From an uncultured Verrucomicrobiales bacterium (lineage in GTDB: Bacteria; Verrucomicrobiota; Verrucomicrobiia; Verrucomicrobiales; DEV007), in NCBI GenBank assembly GCA_943789025.1, contig CALSSN010000010.1:31390-95389 (forward strand): 64,000 nt of DNA, read 5' to 3'. Under the pieces are notes generated by a model. That model was given only the letters and a program-made list of their open reading frames with translations, was not told the origin of the DNA and searched no databases. This document shows positions 1-9,175 of the stretch, in pieces. Every line of letters starts with the position of its first letter. Position 1 is the first letter of the stretch. The translations under genes were made by a program, and so were the position numbers.

Positions 1-125
1 TTCGTCCACTCACCGAGGTCCGGAACAATCGTCCCGACACAAAGAGCTGGCAGGTCGATGACTCTTTTGCGCACGAGGCTGCGAAAGATCGGAACAATGC
101 TCGGGTGCGCAATAGTAAGAGCCAT
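1..125 (-). CDS. DUF4184-like membrane protein, N-terminal fragment cut by window edge
   Basis: A frame open to the left edge starts with ATG at 125. The first 41 residues include MALTIAHPSIVPIF, then a short hydrophilic turn and LPALCVGTIVPDLGEW. This pattern (small N-terminal helix with TxAHP, then ALxxGxxxPD) is what I know from DUF4184 family membrane proteins of unknown function. The rest lies outside the window, so length and membrane segments cannot be judged. The start is supported by the conserved N-terminus. The assignment rests on a short stretch and could be coincidental. It is read in the same direction as the SDR gene further right. Confidence 0.5.
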   Translation of the reverse strand, partial: MALTIAHPSIVPIFRSLVRKRVIDLPALCVGTIVPDLGEWT

Positions 126-200
126 GAGGAAAAGAACTGTAAAAACGAAAGACTAAGGCCTCGGGCACCGAAAAGAAAGCGGGCGGATGGCATTCATTGA

Positions 201-890
201 TCAAGGCAGCGTAAGCGCCTGCCCGTTGCAGGAGGCATCGAGCCTGGCGAGAAAGGGGACAGCTCGAACCGCCCAGGTGTCAGGGTTCTCGTAATCACCT
301 GCACTTGCGCCGAAACACGAGCGCAGCATGCCGGTATCAATCACGCCCGGATTGAGAGTGGCACACGCGAGCCCCGCAGGAAGTTCCTGAGCGAACGCCG
401 AGGAAAGCCCTTCAATAGCAAACTTGCTGGCACAGTAGGGAGCCACCTGGGGAGAGGTGGATCGCCCCCATCCTGAGCTGAAATTCACGAAAACCCCAGT
501 GTCACGTTCACCCATGGCAGGAAAAAATTGACGGATCACCGACACGGTTCCCTGGACGTTCGTAGCGAAAACCTGAGCGATTTCTGCGTCACTCAGTTCC
601 CAGAGAGGAGATGATCTGTTGATGATGCCAGCGTTGTTGAGGACAAGATCGGGTGCTCCGATCTCACGGATGACCTGGGTGGCAAAATGCTTAACCTGAA
701 AAGCATCTGCTACATCACAGGGGAGGAGCAGGGGGTTTCCCGGGAGTTCGTCCGCCAAGCCTGCGAGAGCCTCTTCAGACCTTGCGCAGCCACTCAGCCT
801 CCAGCCCGCATGGGAAAACCCCCGTGCCAGAGCCGCGCCAAGTCCTCGAGAACAGCCGGTGATACATACGTGACGAGAAGAGGATTTCAT
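201..890 (-). CDS. SDR family NAD(P)-dependent oxidoreductase
   Basis: A 229-residue classical short-chain dehydrogenase/reductase. The cofactor-binding glycine motif TGCSRGLG is at residues 11-18, NNAG at 85-88, the catalytic Ser at 139 (NFSSGWG) and the YxxxK pair at 152-156 (YCASK). Length is typical of single-domain SDRs. It should use NAD(P)H to reduce or oxidise a small carbonyl or alcohol; the substrate cannot be told from sequence. It lies head-to-head with the M29-like gene that starts at 978, leaving an 87-bp shared upstream region. No frameshift is seen. Confidence 0.9.
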   Translation of the reverse strand: MKSSSRHVCITGCSRGLGAALARGFSHAGWRLSGCARSEEALAGLADELPGNPLLLPCDVADAFQVKHFATQVIREIGAPDLVLNNAGIINRSSPLWELSDAEIAQVFATNVQGTVSVIRQFFPAMGERDTGVFVNFSSGWGRSTSPQVAPYCASKFAIEGLSSAFAQELPAGLACATLNPGVIDTGMLRSCFGASAGDYENPDTWAVRAVPFLARLDASCNGQALTLP

Positions 891-977
891 GAGAAGAAAA
901 GAGAAGGTAACAACGCCCGTAATGTGATTACGAGCGTAAGCTCATCGAAATCAAACGCCATACAAGGACTCAGCACC

Positions 978-2175
978 ATGACAACTTCAAAACACATCAC
1001 AGAAGCCTGCACCCTTCAGCTTGACCCAGAAAAACGCCAGTTTCCCGAGTTCAGCCTTTCCCGACTTCTCAAAACGGTCTTTGAACCGACCGAAGGGAAG
1101 CGGATCTGTATTCTCATCGACGTGGAGAAAGGGCCCGAGGAAGTTGTGGGTTACGCCTTTCTCCAGAATCCGGACTACAGCATCCAGCGGCATGCCTACA
1201 ATGACTTCTACAAAACCCTTCAGGAGGGGGTTCTTGAAGAGCTCGGAATGACCGGAGGCGAAATCTTCGCCTTCCCGATGACTTTTGGAAGCAATCTCGA
1301 CATGAAAGACACCGCCTGGGACATGGAAGGCAACGCGATCAGCCTCGAGCGCGATGTTTACACGCGTTACGATATCATTCTCTGTATTTCCACCTTCTCT
1401 GCGACTGCCCCCCTCACTGCGCACGCAAAAAGCTTTCGGTTTTCGGGGAGCTACCATGCACGGGGTCAACCCGACGATCCTCAGCACCGGCCTCGCTGTC
1501 GATTATGAGGAAGTCAGTGCCGACGCAGAAAAGCTTCGCCTCGCCCTCACCGGAGCTGATTCGATCGAGATCGACTTCGCCCTGGAGGACGGCGCTATCC
1601 TTCGAGCTGAGCTTGATCTGGGCGGTCAGGAAGCGCAGAAATCCCATGGGCTCTGCCGCGGCGACAGGCCGGACATCGCAAACCTTCCAGCCGGCGAAGT
1701 CTACTTTGTCCCGCGCTCGGCGAATGGGGAATTTCCTCTCAAATACGAGGATGGAACTCTTGGTCGCCTCACTGTGGTGGATGGAAAGATCATCCAATCC
1801 GAACTGATCGACGGGAGCCAGGAGACGATCGACGAGCACAACCAGAGCCTCGCTGATGATCCGATGACGGGAGTCCTCGGGGAACTCGGGTTCGGCACTC
1901 AGGTGCTTCCTGTTTCGTATTCCGACATCCAGGATGAGAAAGTCCTTGGCACCTGTCACCTTGCCACTGGGCGCGACGATCACCTCGGAGGACATATTGT
2001 TCCCTCGATGTTTAAAAAACACGAGAATGCCACCCATGATGACATTCTCTTTGCCCCTCACAAGACCCCTAATTTCGACATCAGAGAAGTTCGAATGAAA
2101 CGCGGAGACCAGGAAGAATCCCTGATCCGGCATTTCCGACCGACCGAATACCTGCTCGCTGCTCTTCGGGCGTGA
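978..2175 (+). CDS. M29-like (AmpS/aminopeptidase T type) metallo-aminopeptidase, broken by one frameshift as sequenced
   Basis: Two overlapping frames form one protein of about 398 residues. The first (ATG at 978) ends in ...SATAPLTAHAK; the second continues with FGFRGATMHGVNP. Removing one A from the A5 run at 1427-1431 joins them exactly. The second half has features I associate with family M29 peptidases: a GELGFGT segment with the metal-ligand Glu, LGTCHLATG with a His, and HDDILF matching the family's HxD metal pair. Such enzymes cleave N-terminal residues from peptides in the cytosol using two divalent metals. It precedes the methyltransferase gene by 42 bp in the same direction. The family call is moderate: the N-terminal half is divergent. 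Confidence 0.65.
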
Positions 2176-2217
2176 GTTCCCGAAGCTCTCCGCTTTGAAA
2201 TAAGAAAGGCTTCTCCC

Positions 2218-2952
2218 ATGGGTGAAAATGTCTACGAGACGGAGGACACCGTCGCTCAGTATCTGCATTTCCATTTTGGAGAGGGAGAAGGCAGTCGTGC
2301 GGCGAATTTTCTCGCAGACGGCAGAGGCTTCATTTTCCCGGTTGAGACAGTCAATCGGCTTCTCGACCTGGACGCTTCCTCCGCGAGCATGCGAGCCCTT
2401 GATCTCGGATGTGCAGTCGGGCGCAGCGCTTTCGAACTCTCCCGAAAAGTGACATCTGTTGTCGGATCCGACCTCTCCTATGCCTTGATCGCTGCGGCAA
2501 AGAATATCGCTTCAGGAGAGCCCGTGAGCTATCGTCTTGCTCATGATGGGGGCGCGGCGACCAACCATGACGTGCGCCTGCCTGGCGGCGTTCGGCCGGA
2601 GCGGATTGATTTTCGAGTCTGTGATGCGCTCAAGGAAAGCGGGCGCTATCATTTTATCCACGCCGCAAATCTTCTATGCCGTGTTCCCGACCCCGCGGCA
2701 TTCCTCAAACGCCTCCCCTTGATGCTGGAGCCTGGCGGTCAACTGGCGCTCGCCACCCCCGCCTCGTGGCTCGAGCAGTTCACTCCCCGTGACAACTGGC
2801 CTGCCATGCCTGTCCTCGATTTCTTGAAAGAGCATCTTGAACCGCACCTCGAGCTGACCCGCGAGGTCGATATCCCATTCGTCATTCGCGAGCACGAACG
2901 GAAGTTCCAGCTCGGCATCTCTCTCGGCACCTCATGGCGCGTCCGCCACTGA
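2218..2952 (+). CDS. Stand-alone OvoA C-terminal-like methyltransferase (putative 4-mercaptohistidine N1-methyltransferase)
   Basis: 244 residues. The N-terminus has YETED and YLHFHFG (residues 6-21), the signature of the methyltransferase domain at the C-terminus of ovothiol synthase OvoA. The SAM-binding motif I is LDLGCAVGRS at 61-70. In OvoA, this domain methylates the imidazole ring of 4-mercaptohistidine in the last step of ovothiol A synthesis. Here it is a free protein, and no sulfoxide synthase domain is found in the window. The ATG at 2218 directly precedes the conserved N-terminal motif. It converges tail-to-tail on glnD with no gap: its stop ends at 2952 and glnD ends at 2953. Confidence 0.78.
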   Translation: MGENVYETEDTVAQYLHFHFGEGEGSRAANFLADGRGFIFPVETVNRLLDLDASSASMRALDLGCAVGRSAFELSRKVTSVVGSDLSYALIAAAKNIASGEPVSYRLAHDGGAATNHDVRLPGGVRPERIDFRVCDALKESGRYHFIHAANLLCRVPDPAAFLKRLPLMLEPGGQLALATPASWLEQFTPRDNWPAMPVLDFLKEHLEPHLELTREVDIPFVIREHERKFQLGISLGTSWRVRH

Positions 2953-5739
2953 TCACGAGGCTACCAGCGTCTCGATAGTCTCTTCGAGTTGTCGCATTCG
3001 CTTGGGATCAGACATCGGCTTGCCGGTTTCATCCCAGATATAAATTGTGTCCACGGCTGCACCCAGTTCGGTATTAATCCGTGCGTGGCAGACCTCACAG
3101 TGAAATCCCGCAATCGACGAAAAGACGTCGTGGAGCAGTCCGATTCGGTCTGTGGCCTGAATTTCGACGAGTGTGTGGCGCCCGTTCGGGTCGTTGCGAA
3201 CGGTAACTCTGCTGGGGATAACCATCTCCTGGTGCACGACAACTCTCGTGGACTCCACCGCTTTCTTGATCAGAGGTTGGAAGGAAAACCTTTTCTTCTT
3301 GATCGACCGCGCGAGCACTTTCTCCACGGCATCCATGGTGGCGGTATTATCGACCAGGGAGTAATCGGAGCGGCACACTCGGAAGAGGTCGAGAACAACA
3401 TCATCTTTCCGCCTGAAAAGGTCGGCAGCGATGATGTTGATTCCGTTTGCGGCGAGAGCACCGGAAACCCTGGCCAGAAGGAAGCTCTGGTTCCAGCTCA
3501 CAAGCCGTAAGGTTGTCCATCCCTTGTCTGGCTTGGGCTCCCATTCAAGCACAGGGAGGAGCATATCGATGGGAGTTTCCACCTCATGAGAAAGCTTTTG
3601 AAAGAATTTTCGGAAATGTTTGATATGAGAAATGACAATCTTGGAAGATCGAAAATTGAAATAGCGCGGTGGCATTCCTGAGAAATGGGCTTCGATCTCC
3701 TGTGCATAGCCATCGCCCAGCTTCGCGTAAACGTGCTCTTTCAGCTCTTTGAGTCTGGTGCCTGTCTCGGCGATAAACTTTTCGCCATCGTTAAGATAAT
3801 CGCGCGTGGTCCGATAAAGTTGCAGGATGAGCGACTCTTTCCAGCCGGTCCATCCCTCGTCACTGGTTCCTTTCGAGTCGACATAGGTGAAGAGAAGCAG
3901 AAGATCGAGGCGGTCCTTCGATGCGCAGATATTTCCGAACTCAATCACAACCTGAGTGTCGTCGATGTTTTTTGTCGTGGCGGTTCTGTAGAGGGTCAGG
4001 TGGTGATCAACGAGAAACAGGATCATGCTCCGGCGCTGGGGACTTACCCGAAATCGGTTGCAGACTTTCGCCGCAAGTAGCGCGCTCGCGTCCTCGTGGT
4101 GACGCATGTTCGCCGCCCTGCCTGTATCGTGCATGATGAGAGCGAGGTAGAGAGTGAATGAATCCTCCAGGTGATGGAATATGTCGCGGCAGATGGCAAC
4201 CCCAGGACCCTCTCCTCCCACCAGGCCATCAAGCTCGTCGATTGTGTTGAGAGTGTGCTCGTCCGCCGTGTAGCGGTGGAAAAACTCATGCTGAACGAGA
4301 CAGGTCAGTGCCCCGAATTCGGGGAGATATCGCCCGAGAAAACCCACCCGGTGCATCTGCCGAAGGCTCCAGCCTACGCTTCCCTTATGCGATAGAATCG
4401 CTTCGAAAGTTTCTCTGTTATGGGCGTTGTAGCGGAATGCTTTGTTGATAATGGAAAAGCTGGCCTGAACGAGATCAAGCAGCTCCGGGCTCATCCGCAG
4501 TCCGCGGACCTGGGAGTGTAGGAAAAGACGTATCAGTCGCCTTGGATCCTCATCGAAGACATCGGGTCTGGACGCGTAGATGCGATTGTTGTCGGTGTAG
4601 AAGCCGTCGAAATATTCTCTCCCCCGGAAGGGTCGCGCCAGCAATCCGATCCTCTGGATTCCCTTCGGGTTACTTCTATTCTCGAGCTTGAAGCGGTCGA
4701 GAATCTCATTGCAGCGCATCAGCATGTTGCTCGTGTGCTGGTAGTAGTCCTTCATGAAGGACTCGCAGCGCCTGAGAATGGTTCGTTCCCGATAGCCCAT
4801 TGCGGTGGCAACAACCCCCTGAAGCCGCAAGGTCAGAATGTCGGTTGCATGCTTCTCTGCGTAGTGAAGGTGATTTCTGACCGTGAGGAGAAAATGGTAA
4901 GCCTTCTCCATCTCCTGCAGCCCGGATTCGCTGAGCAATCCCTCTTCCTCGAGCGTGACGAGGTTGGTAGAGCGCAGCTTGACGTAAGTCAGCCAGGCAA
5001 TGTTGTGATACTCTCTCAGGCCACCTTGCCCTTCTTTGACGTTGGGCTCCTGAAGATACAAGGTCTTTGACTTGGCATGCTGACGCGCCCGGTCTTTAAG
5101 CCGGTCCTGGAGATAATCATCGCCTAAGGGAATGACACATTTGCGGTAGAAGACGTCCTTGAATTTGGCAAAGAGTTCGTCATTTCCAGCGAGAAAACGC
5201 GATTCGATCATCGCGGTAAAATTCTGGAAGTCGAGCTTTGCCTGCGCCAGGCACTCCTTGGTGGAGCGGACCGAGTGACCGACATCGAATCCGATGTCCC
5301 AGAGCAGGTAGAGAACTTTCTCGATCGCGTCGTTCGTCTCTTTGCTCAGCGCCCGTGTGGAAGTGGTCGAAAGGAACAGGATGTCGATGTCACTTCCAGG
5401 ATTAAGAACCCCTCGCCCGTAACCACCGACCGCGAGGAGAGCGATCGGAGGAATCGCCCCTTTCGCAGATAATTTCCGGAACGCGTCGTCGAAGATCCGC
5501 TTGAGAACGAGATCGATAAGCTCGGCACGGCGACTCGCGATTTCGAAGCCACTCACCCCCGACCGATGCGCGAGCTTGATCCTGTGGTTTTCGATCTTGA
5601 GGAATCGCTTGAAGATAAGCAGTTGCTGCGGACGACTCTTTGCGTCCAAGTCCTCGAGCGATATAGCCTCGTCGGCATGAGCGACGACCTTGCGGTTGCT
5701 TTTCGGCACGTCTTTAAGGATTTGGTTGCTCTGGTTCAA
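2953..5739 (-). CDS. glnD: [Protein-PII] uridylyltransferase / uridylyl-removing enzyme GlnD
   Basis: 928 residues, close to the usual 850-950. Domain order: nucleotidyltransferase with GGYGRG at 105-110 and GSDIDILF at 115-122; a helical linker; an HD domain preceded by HRYTADEHT and containing MHDTGRA; and two C-terminal ACT domains for glutamine sensing (LLARVSGALAANGINII and IGLLHDVFSSIAG). GlnD uridylylates PII when glutamine is low and removes UMP when it is high, and so controls NtrB/NtrC and AmtB. The start is a TTG at 5739 that overlaps the apt stop (TTGA), which implies translational coupling. No PII gene is in the window, but three amt genes lie at 30-35 kb. Confidence 0.96.
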   Translation of the reverse strand: MNQSNQILKDVPKSNRKVVAHADEAISLEDLDAKSRPQQLLIFKRFLKIENHRIKLAHRSGVSGFEIASRRAELIDLVLKRIFDDAFRKLSAKGAIPPIALLAVGGYGRGVLNPGSDIDILFLSTTSTRALSKETNDAIEKVLYLLWDIGFDVGHSVRSTKECLAQAKLDFQNFTAMIESRFLAGNDELFAKFKDVFYRKCVIPLGDDYLQDRLKDRARQHAKSKTLYLQEPNVKEGQGGLREYHNIAWLTYVKLRSTNLVTLEEEGLLSESGLQEMEKAYHFLLTVRNHLHYAEKHATDILTLRLQGVVATAMGYRERTILRRCESFMKDYYQHTSNMLMRCNEILDRFKLENRSNPKGIQRIGLLARPFRGREYFDGFYTDNNRIYASRPDVFDEDPRRLIRLFLHSQVRGLRMSPELLDLVQASFSIINKAFRYNAHNRETFEAILSHKGSVGWSLRQMHRVGFLGRYLPEFGALTCLVQHEFFHRYTADEHTLNTIDELDGLVGGEGPGVAICRDIFHHLEDSFTLYLALIMHDTGRAANMRHHEDASALLAAKVCNRFRVSPQRRSMILFLVDHHLTLYRTATTKNIDDTQVVIEFGNICASKDRLDLLLLFTYVDSKGTSDEGWTGWKESLILQLYRTTRDYLNDGEKFIAETGTRLKELKEHVYAKLGDGYAQEIEAHFSGMPPRYFNFRSSKIVISHIKHFRKFFQKLSHEVETPIDMLLPVLEWEPKPDKGWTTLRLVSWNQSFLLARVSGALAANGINIIAADLFRRKDDVVLDLFRVCRSDYSLVDNTATMDAVEKVLARSIKKKRFSFQPLIKKAVESTRVVVHQEMVIPSRVTVRNDPNGRHTLVEIQATDRIGLLHDVFSSIAGFHCEVCHARINTELGAAVDTIYIWDETGKPMSDPKRMRQLEETIETLVAS

Positions 5740-6269
5740 TAAACGATGGCAGCCTTGATAGGGGCATTCTCGCCAAGCAGCTTGCGGCCCTCCAGAAATG
5801 CCAACTCGATAAGAAACGAAACTCCAACCACCTCACCGCCGACCTCTTCCACAAGTTTCTTAGCTGCTGAAGCAGTTCCCCCGGTGGCGAGGAGGTCATC
5901 AATAATGAGAACCTTCTGCCCTGGTTCGACTGCATCCACATGAATTTCCATATCGTCTTGCCCATACTCCAGAGCGTAGGAACGCGCTTTCGTTTTGAAT
6001 GGAAGTTTCCCCTTTTTACGAATCGGAACGAATCCGGCATTGAGACGTTCGGCCACCTGAGTGGCGAAAATAAACCCACGGGCATCAATGCCAACCACTT
6101 TATCCACCTGCGTGTCGCGGAAAGGGTCGGCCAGCACATCTCCGATGAGCGAGAAAAGCTCCGGGTTCCCGAGCAGAGGCGTAATATCCTTGAAGATGAT
6201 CCCCGGCTTGGGAAAGTCGGGGACATCTCGAATCGCCCCTGCTAGTTTTTCGATGGCATCCTGTATCAT
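5736..6269 (-). CDS. apt: Adenine phosphoribosyltransferase
   Basis: 177 residues from the ATG at 6269; this start gives the canonical short N-terminus before IRDVPDFPKPGIIFKDITPL. The PRPP-binding loop VLIIDDLLATGGT is at 120-132 and GIDARGF at 60-66 is conserved. The enzyme salvages adenine to AMP in the cytosol. The gene is first of an apt-glnD pair and its TGA overlaps the glnD TTG. The frame is open further upstream to 6323, but that stretch shows no similarity. The start is head-to-head with the hemX-like gene on the other strand, so the roughly 80 bp between them probably hold divergent promoters. Confidence 0.96.
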   Translation of the reverse strand: MIQDAIEKLAGAIRDVPDFPKPGIIFKDITPLLGNPELFSLIGDVLADPFRDTQVDKVVGIDARGFIFATQVAERLNAGFVPIRKKGKLPFKTKARSYALEYGQDDMEIHVDAVEPGQKVLIIDDLLATGGTASAAKKLVEEVGGEVVGVSFLIELAFLEGRKLLGENAPIKAAIVY

Positions 6270-6347
6270 GGAGTGGTCGTTTGGCCTAGGGAGCGTAACA
6301 TCGCACCGGGCATGACGCATCATGCGAATCTTCCGAATCTCTATCCA

Positions 6348-7145
6348 ATGGAACTTACCGCTGAAATTGCATCAGGATCTCTCTTTGGAGCACTCCTCTG
6401 CTTCCTGACAGCTAGTGCTTTGGCTGTCATCGAGGTCTTGAGGGGCACGCGCCATGCCCGGATTCCTACCATGCTCCTCATGGCAGGTGGCTTTGTTCTC
6501 GAGACTCTCTACCTGCAATACCAGGGGGGGATGCGGGGTCGTTGTCCCATCACAACCCTTCCCGAAATTCTAATTTTTCTCGGTTGGAGCACGGTGCTTA
6601 TCTATTTTGTGGTGGGCCCGACCTACCGGCTTTCTCTTCTTGGCGTCTTCACCGCTCCGCTTATGGCTACCTTTGTCGCCATTGGACTGCTGAGCGGTGC
6701 CGTCTCTCAAACTCCTTCCCTGCCAAGTTCACCTGTTGACCCATGGCTGGAAACCCATGCCTCACTCTCTCTGATCTCCTACGGTGCTTTCGCTCTCGCT
6801 TTCGTCGCAGCCACCATGTTTCTTATCCAGGATCGGCTGCTTAAATCAAAGTCGCTCAACCAGCTCTTTTATAATCTCCCCCCTGTATGTTATCTCGCGA
6901 ATGCTGTAAGGAGGCTGGTTGTTGTGGGGTTTCTTCTTCTCACCATTGGGATTGCTGCTGCCTTTTTTATCCGTGAGTTCCCGGGATGGTGGAAGATCGT
7001 TCTCGCATCCTCAGTCTGGATCGCCTACGGATCGCTGCTCATAGCTGATCTCCGGAGGCGCCTTTCGCCAGGATCTTTCTGTAAAACTTCACTCTGGATC
7101 TTTGCCCTGCCTGTGATCACTCTTGGCCTGCTTGGCAGAAGATAA
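6348..7145 (+). CDS. HemX/CcsA-like cytochrome c assembly-family membrane protein
   Basis: 265 residues from the ATG at 6348, with about eight hydrophobic segments. Conserved polar patches of the cytochrome c assembly family are visible, including ETHASLSLISYGAFALAF and FLIQDRLLKSKS. It sits 12 bp before hemA, the usual place of hemX, whose product modulates GluTR levels or handles heme in the membrane. It lacks the clear WWDxKE heme-handling motif of true CcsA, so I favour the HemX type. An alternative in-frame ATG at 6312 would add 12 residues without hydrophobic character. It is probably the first gene of the hem operon. Confidence 0.75.
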   Translation: MELTAEIASGSLFGALLCFLTASALAVIEVLRGTRHARIPTMLLMAGGFVLETLYLQYQGGMRGRCPITTLPEILIFLGWSTVLIYFVVGPTYRLSLLGVFTAPLMATFVAIGLLSGAVSQTPSLPSSPVDPWLETHASLSLISYGAFALAFVAATMFLIQDRLLKSKSLNQLFYNLPPVCYLANAVRRLVVVGFLLLTIGIAAAFFIREFPGWWKIVLASSVWIAYGSLLIADLRRRLSPGSFCKTSLWIFALPVITLGLLGRR

Positions 7146-7157
7146 AAGTCATCTGAT

Positions 7158-8231
7158 ATGTCTCTCGTCTGCGTCGGCATCAATCACCAACTCGCCCCGG
7201 TAGAATTGCGGGAGCGTCTCGCTGTGCCTGAGTCGGCGGTCCCTGATGTTCTCGGTCGGATCACGGGATCCGCCCGGGTAGAAGAATGTGTGGTCATATC
7301 GACCTGCAATCGAGTTGAGATCTACGCTGCCTCTCCTCGAAGCGGAAAAAACTCCTCCGAGGAAGTGGCTGATTTCCTCCGGCAGAGTGTCTCCACCGGA
7401 AGCCCGCCCAGCGCAGAGATTCCTCTCTACAAACACGAGGGCTTCGAGGCAGCGCGGCATCTCTTTCGCGTGGCGTCAGGGCTTGATTCAATGGTGCTTG
7501 GAGAGACTGAAATCTTCGGCCAGGTTAAAAAAGCTTACGCGCTGGCACAACAGCAGGGAGCCACGCAAGGCGCTCTTAACAGGCTCTTTCAGAACGCTTT
7601 TCGCGTCGGAAAACGCGTCCGCTCTGACACCGATATCCAGCGGGGATCGACCTCAGTCGGCTCGGTCGCTGTCGACTTGGCCGAGAAAATCTTCGGCCAG
7701 CTCGACAGCTGTCGTGTTCTCATCCTCGGGGCGGGAGAGATCAGCCGCACCATGACCCAGAGCCTTTCATCACGCGGGGTCAAAAGCATTACGGTCGCAA
7801 ATCGCTCGATCGAAAAAGCCATCGCACTGGCCGAACCCATGGGAGGAAAAACGCTTTCCTTTCACGAATGGTCGACCAGTCTGCCCACAGTCGATATTGT
7901 TCTCTCATCCACGGCAGCAGAGGGCTATGTGGTCAGTCCGGAACATATAGGATCGGCGATGCATGAACGCAGGGGCAATCCTCTTTTTCTTATCGACATT
8001 GCGGTCCCCAGAGACATCAACCCAGCCATCGGTAAGATCGATAACGTCTACCTTTATGATATCGACGCACTCCATGACATTGCCTCCAATGCCAGGCGGC
8101 GGAGGGAGAAGCAGATTGCTCTTTGCGAAGAAGTCATTACGGAAGAGGCCCGGGAATTTCTGGCCAAGACGTTTCAGGACCCTTTTTCGCCCCCTCCCGC
8201 AGTCAATGATTCAGGGAACAAGTCATCATGA
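7158..8231 (+). CDS. hemA: Glutamyl-tRNA reductase, with short C-terminus
   Basis: 357 residues. The catalytic cysteine lies in STCNR at 48-52, and the signature GLDSMVLGETEIFGQVKKAY follows at about 107-126. A Rossmann-type NADPH site begins near VLILGAGEISRTM. It reduces glutamyl-tRNA to glutamate-1-semialdehyde, the committed step of C5-pathway tetrapyrrole synthesis. The protein ends soon after the AREFLAKTF segment, whereas most bacterial HemA proteins run to 410-450 residues with a helical dimerisation domain; that domain is essentially missing here. Its stop overlaps the hemC ATG (ATGA). Confidence 0.95.
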   Translation: MSLVCVGINHQLAPVELRERLAVPESAVPDVLGRITGSARVEECVVISTCNRVEIYAASPRSGKNSSEEVADFLRQSVSTGSPPSAEIPLYKHEGFEAARHLFRVASGLDSMVLGETEIFGQVKKAYALAQQQGATQGALNRLFQNAFRVGKRVRSDTDIQRGSTSVGSVAVDLAEKIFGQLDSCRVLILGAGEISRTMTQSLSSRGVKSITVANRSIEKAIALAEPMGGKTLSFHEWSTSLPTVDIVLSSTAAEGYVVSPEHIGSAMHERRGNPLFLIDIAVPRDINPAIGKIDNVYLYDIDALHDIASNARRRREKQIALCEEVITEEAREFLAKTFQDPFSPPPAVNDSGNKSS

Positions 8232-9175
8232 GTCGTGAAGTTCTGAGAATAGGCACGCGCGGGAGTGCTCTCGCTCTGGTTCAGGCGGAGATGACAGGAT
8301 GCGCTCTTGCTGTCGCTCACCCGAATCTGAAGCTGGAACGCGTCGTCGTGAAGACCATCGGCGACAAACGCCCGGACCTGCGTTTTTCCGAGTTCGGGGC
8401 CGGAGGGGAAGGAATTGTCGATAAGGGAATTTTCACCAAAGAACTCGAAGAAGCGCTCGCAGAGGGCACGGTGGACATCGCCGTCCACTCGCTCAAGGAT
8501 GTGCCTACTGAGCTGGCAGAGGGCTACTCGCTCCCTTGCGTATTGCCTCGTGCTTCTATCGAGGATGTGCTCATCAGTCACAGCCAGGGAGGCATCGATG
8601 GGCTTCCTGAAAATGCCAGGATCGGTACCAGCAGCGTCCGTAGGATCCGTCAGCTCCTTTTTCTCCGGCCAGATCTTGAGCCGGTGGAGATTCGCGGCAA
8701 TGTCCCAACCCGCATCCGGAAGCTCAACCAACGCGAAGACGACCTCGACGCCATCCTGCTCGCCCGAGCGGGACTCGAGCGACTTGGCATTTTCGGAGAT
8801 GAGGCCGGTCTAGATTACAGCATCCTCGACCCGGTTTCTTTCCTGCCCGCAGCAGCGCAGGGTGCGGTCGGAATCGAGATTCATTCCCGATCGGGCAATC
8901 GCGTTACCGATCTTCTCACCGCCATTCACTGTCAGGATACTGGTGACAGAGTCGCTGCAGAACGCGCTTTTCTTGCCGCTCTCGGCGCCGGGTGTGAGAC
9001 TCCGGTCGGCTTGTTTTCGACTCTGCATGAGGACGGCGGACAGATCACCCTTCATGCCCGTGTCTTCTCGGATGGCAGCACTTCTTCAGACCCTCCCGTG
9101 GAGGGACAAAGCACCGGCCTCCGTACGGCTCCCGAGGCGCTTGCCTCTGACCTGCTCACCCTTCTCTTCCCATGA
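8228..9175 (+). CDS. hemC: Hydroxymethylbilane synthase (porphobilinogen deaminase)
   Basis: 315 residues, normal for the family. HSLKDVP is at 87-93, IGTSSVRR at 132-139, and the dipyrromethane cofactor cysteine is Cys256 in GAGCETPVG. The enzyme joins four porphobilinogens into hydroxymethylbilane. The gene overlaps hemA by four bases (ATGA) and also overlaps the next gene by ATGA (9172-9175). hemA, hemC and cobA-hemD are thus a tightly coupled operon that supplies uroporphyrinogen III. hemB (porphobilinogen synthase) is not in this cluster. Confidence 0.97.
   Translation: MSREVLRIGTRGSALALVQAEMTGCALAVAHPNLKLERVVVKTIGDKRPDLRFSEFGAGGEGIVDKGIFTKELEEALAEGTVDIAVHSLKDVPTELAEGYSLPCVLPRASIEDVLISHSQGGIDGLPENARIGTSSVRRIRQLLFLRPDLEPVEIRGNVPTRIRKLNQREDDLDAILLARAGLERLGIFGDEAGLDYSILDPVSFLPAAAQGAVGIEIHSRSGNRVTDLLTAIHCQDTGDRVAAERAFLAALGAGCETPVGLFSTLHEDGGQITLHARVFSDGSTSSDPPVEGQSTGLRTAPEALASDLLTLLFP

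Noticed and set aside
10..204. 64-codon minus-strand frame at the left end
   Set aside because: It overlaps the DUF4184-like start in another frame and has no recognisable protein pattern.
1414..2274. 286-codon frame opposite the M29-like gene
   Set aside because: The plus strand carries conserved peptidase motifs; this frame has none.
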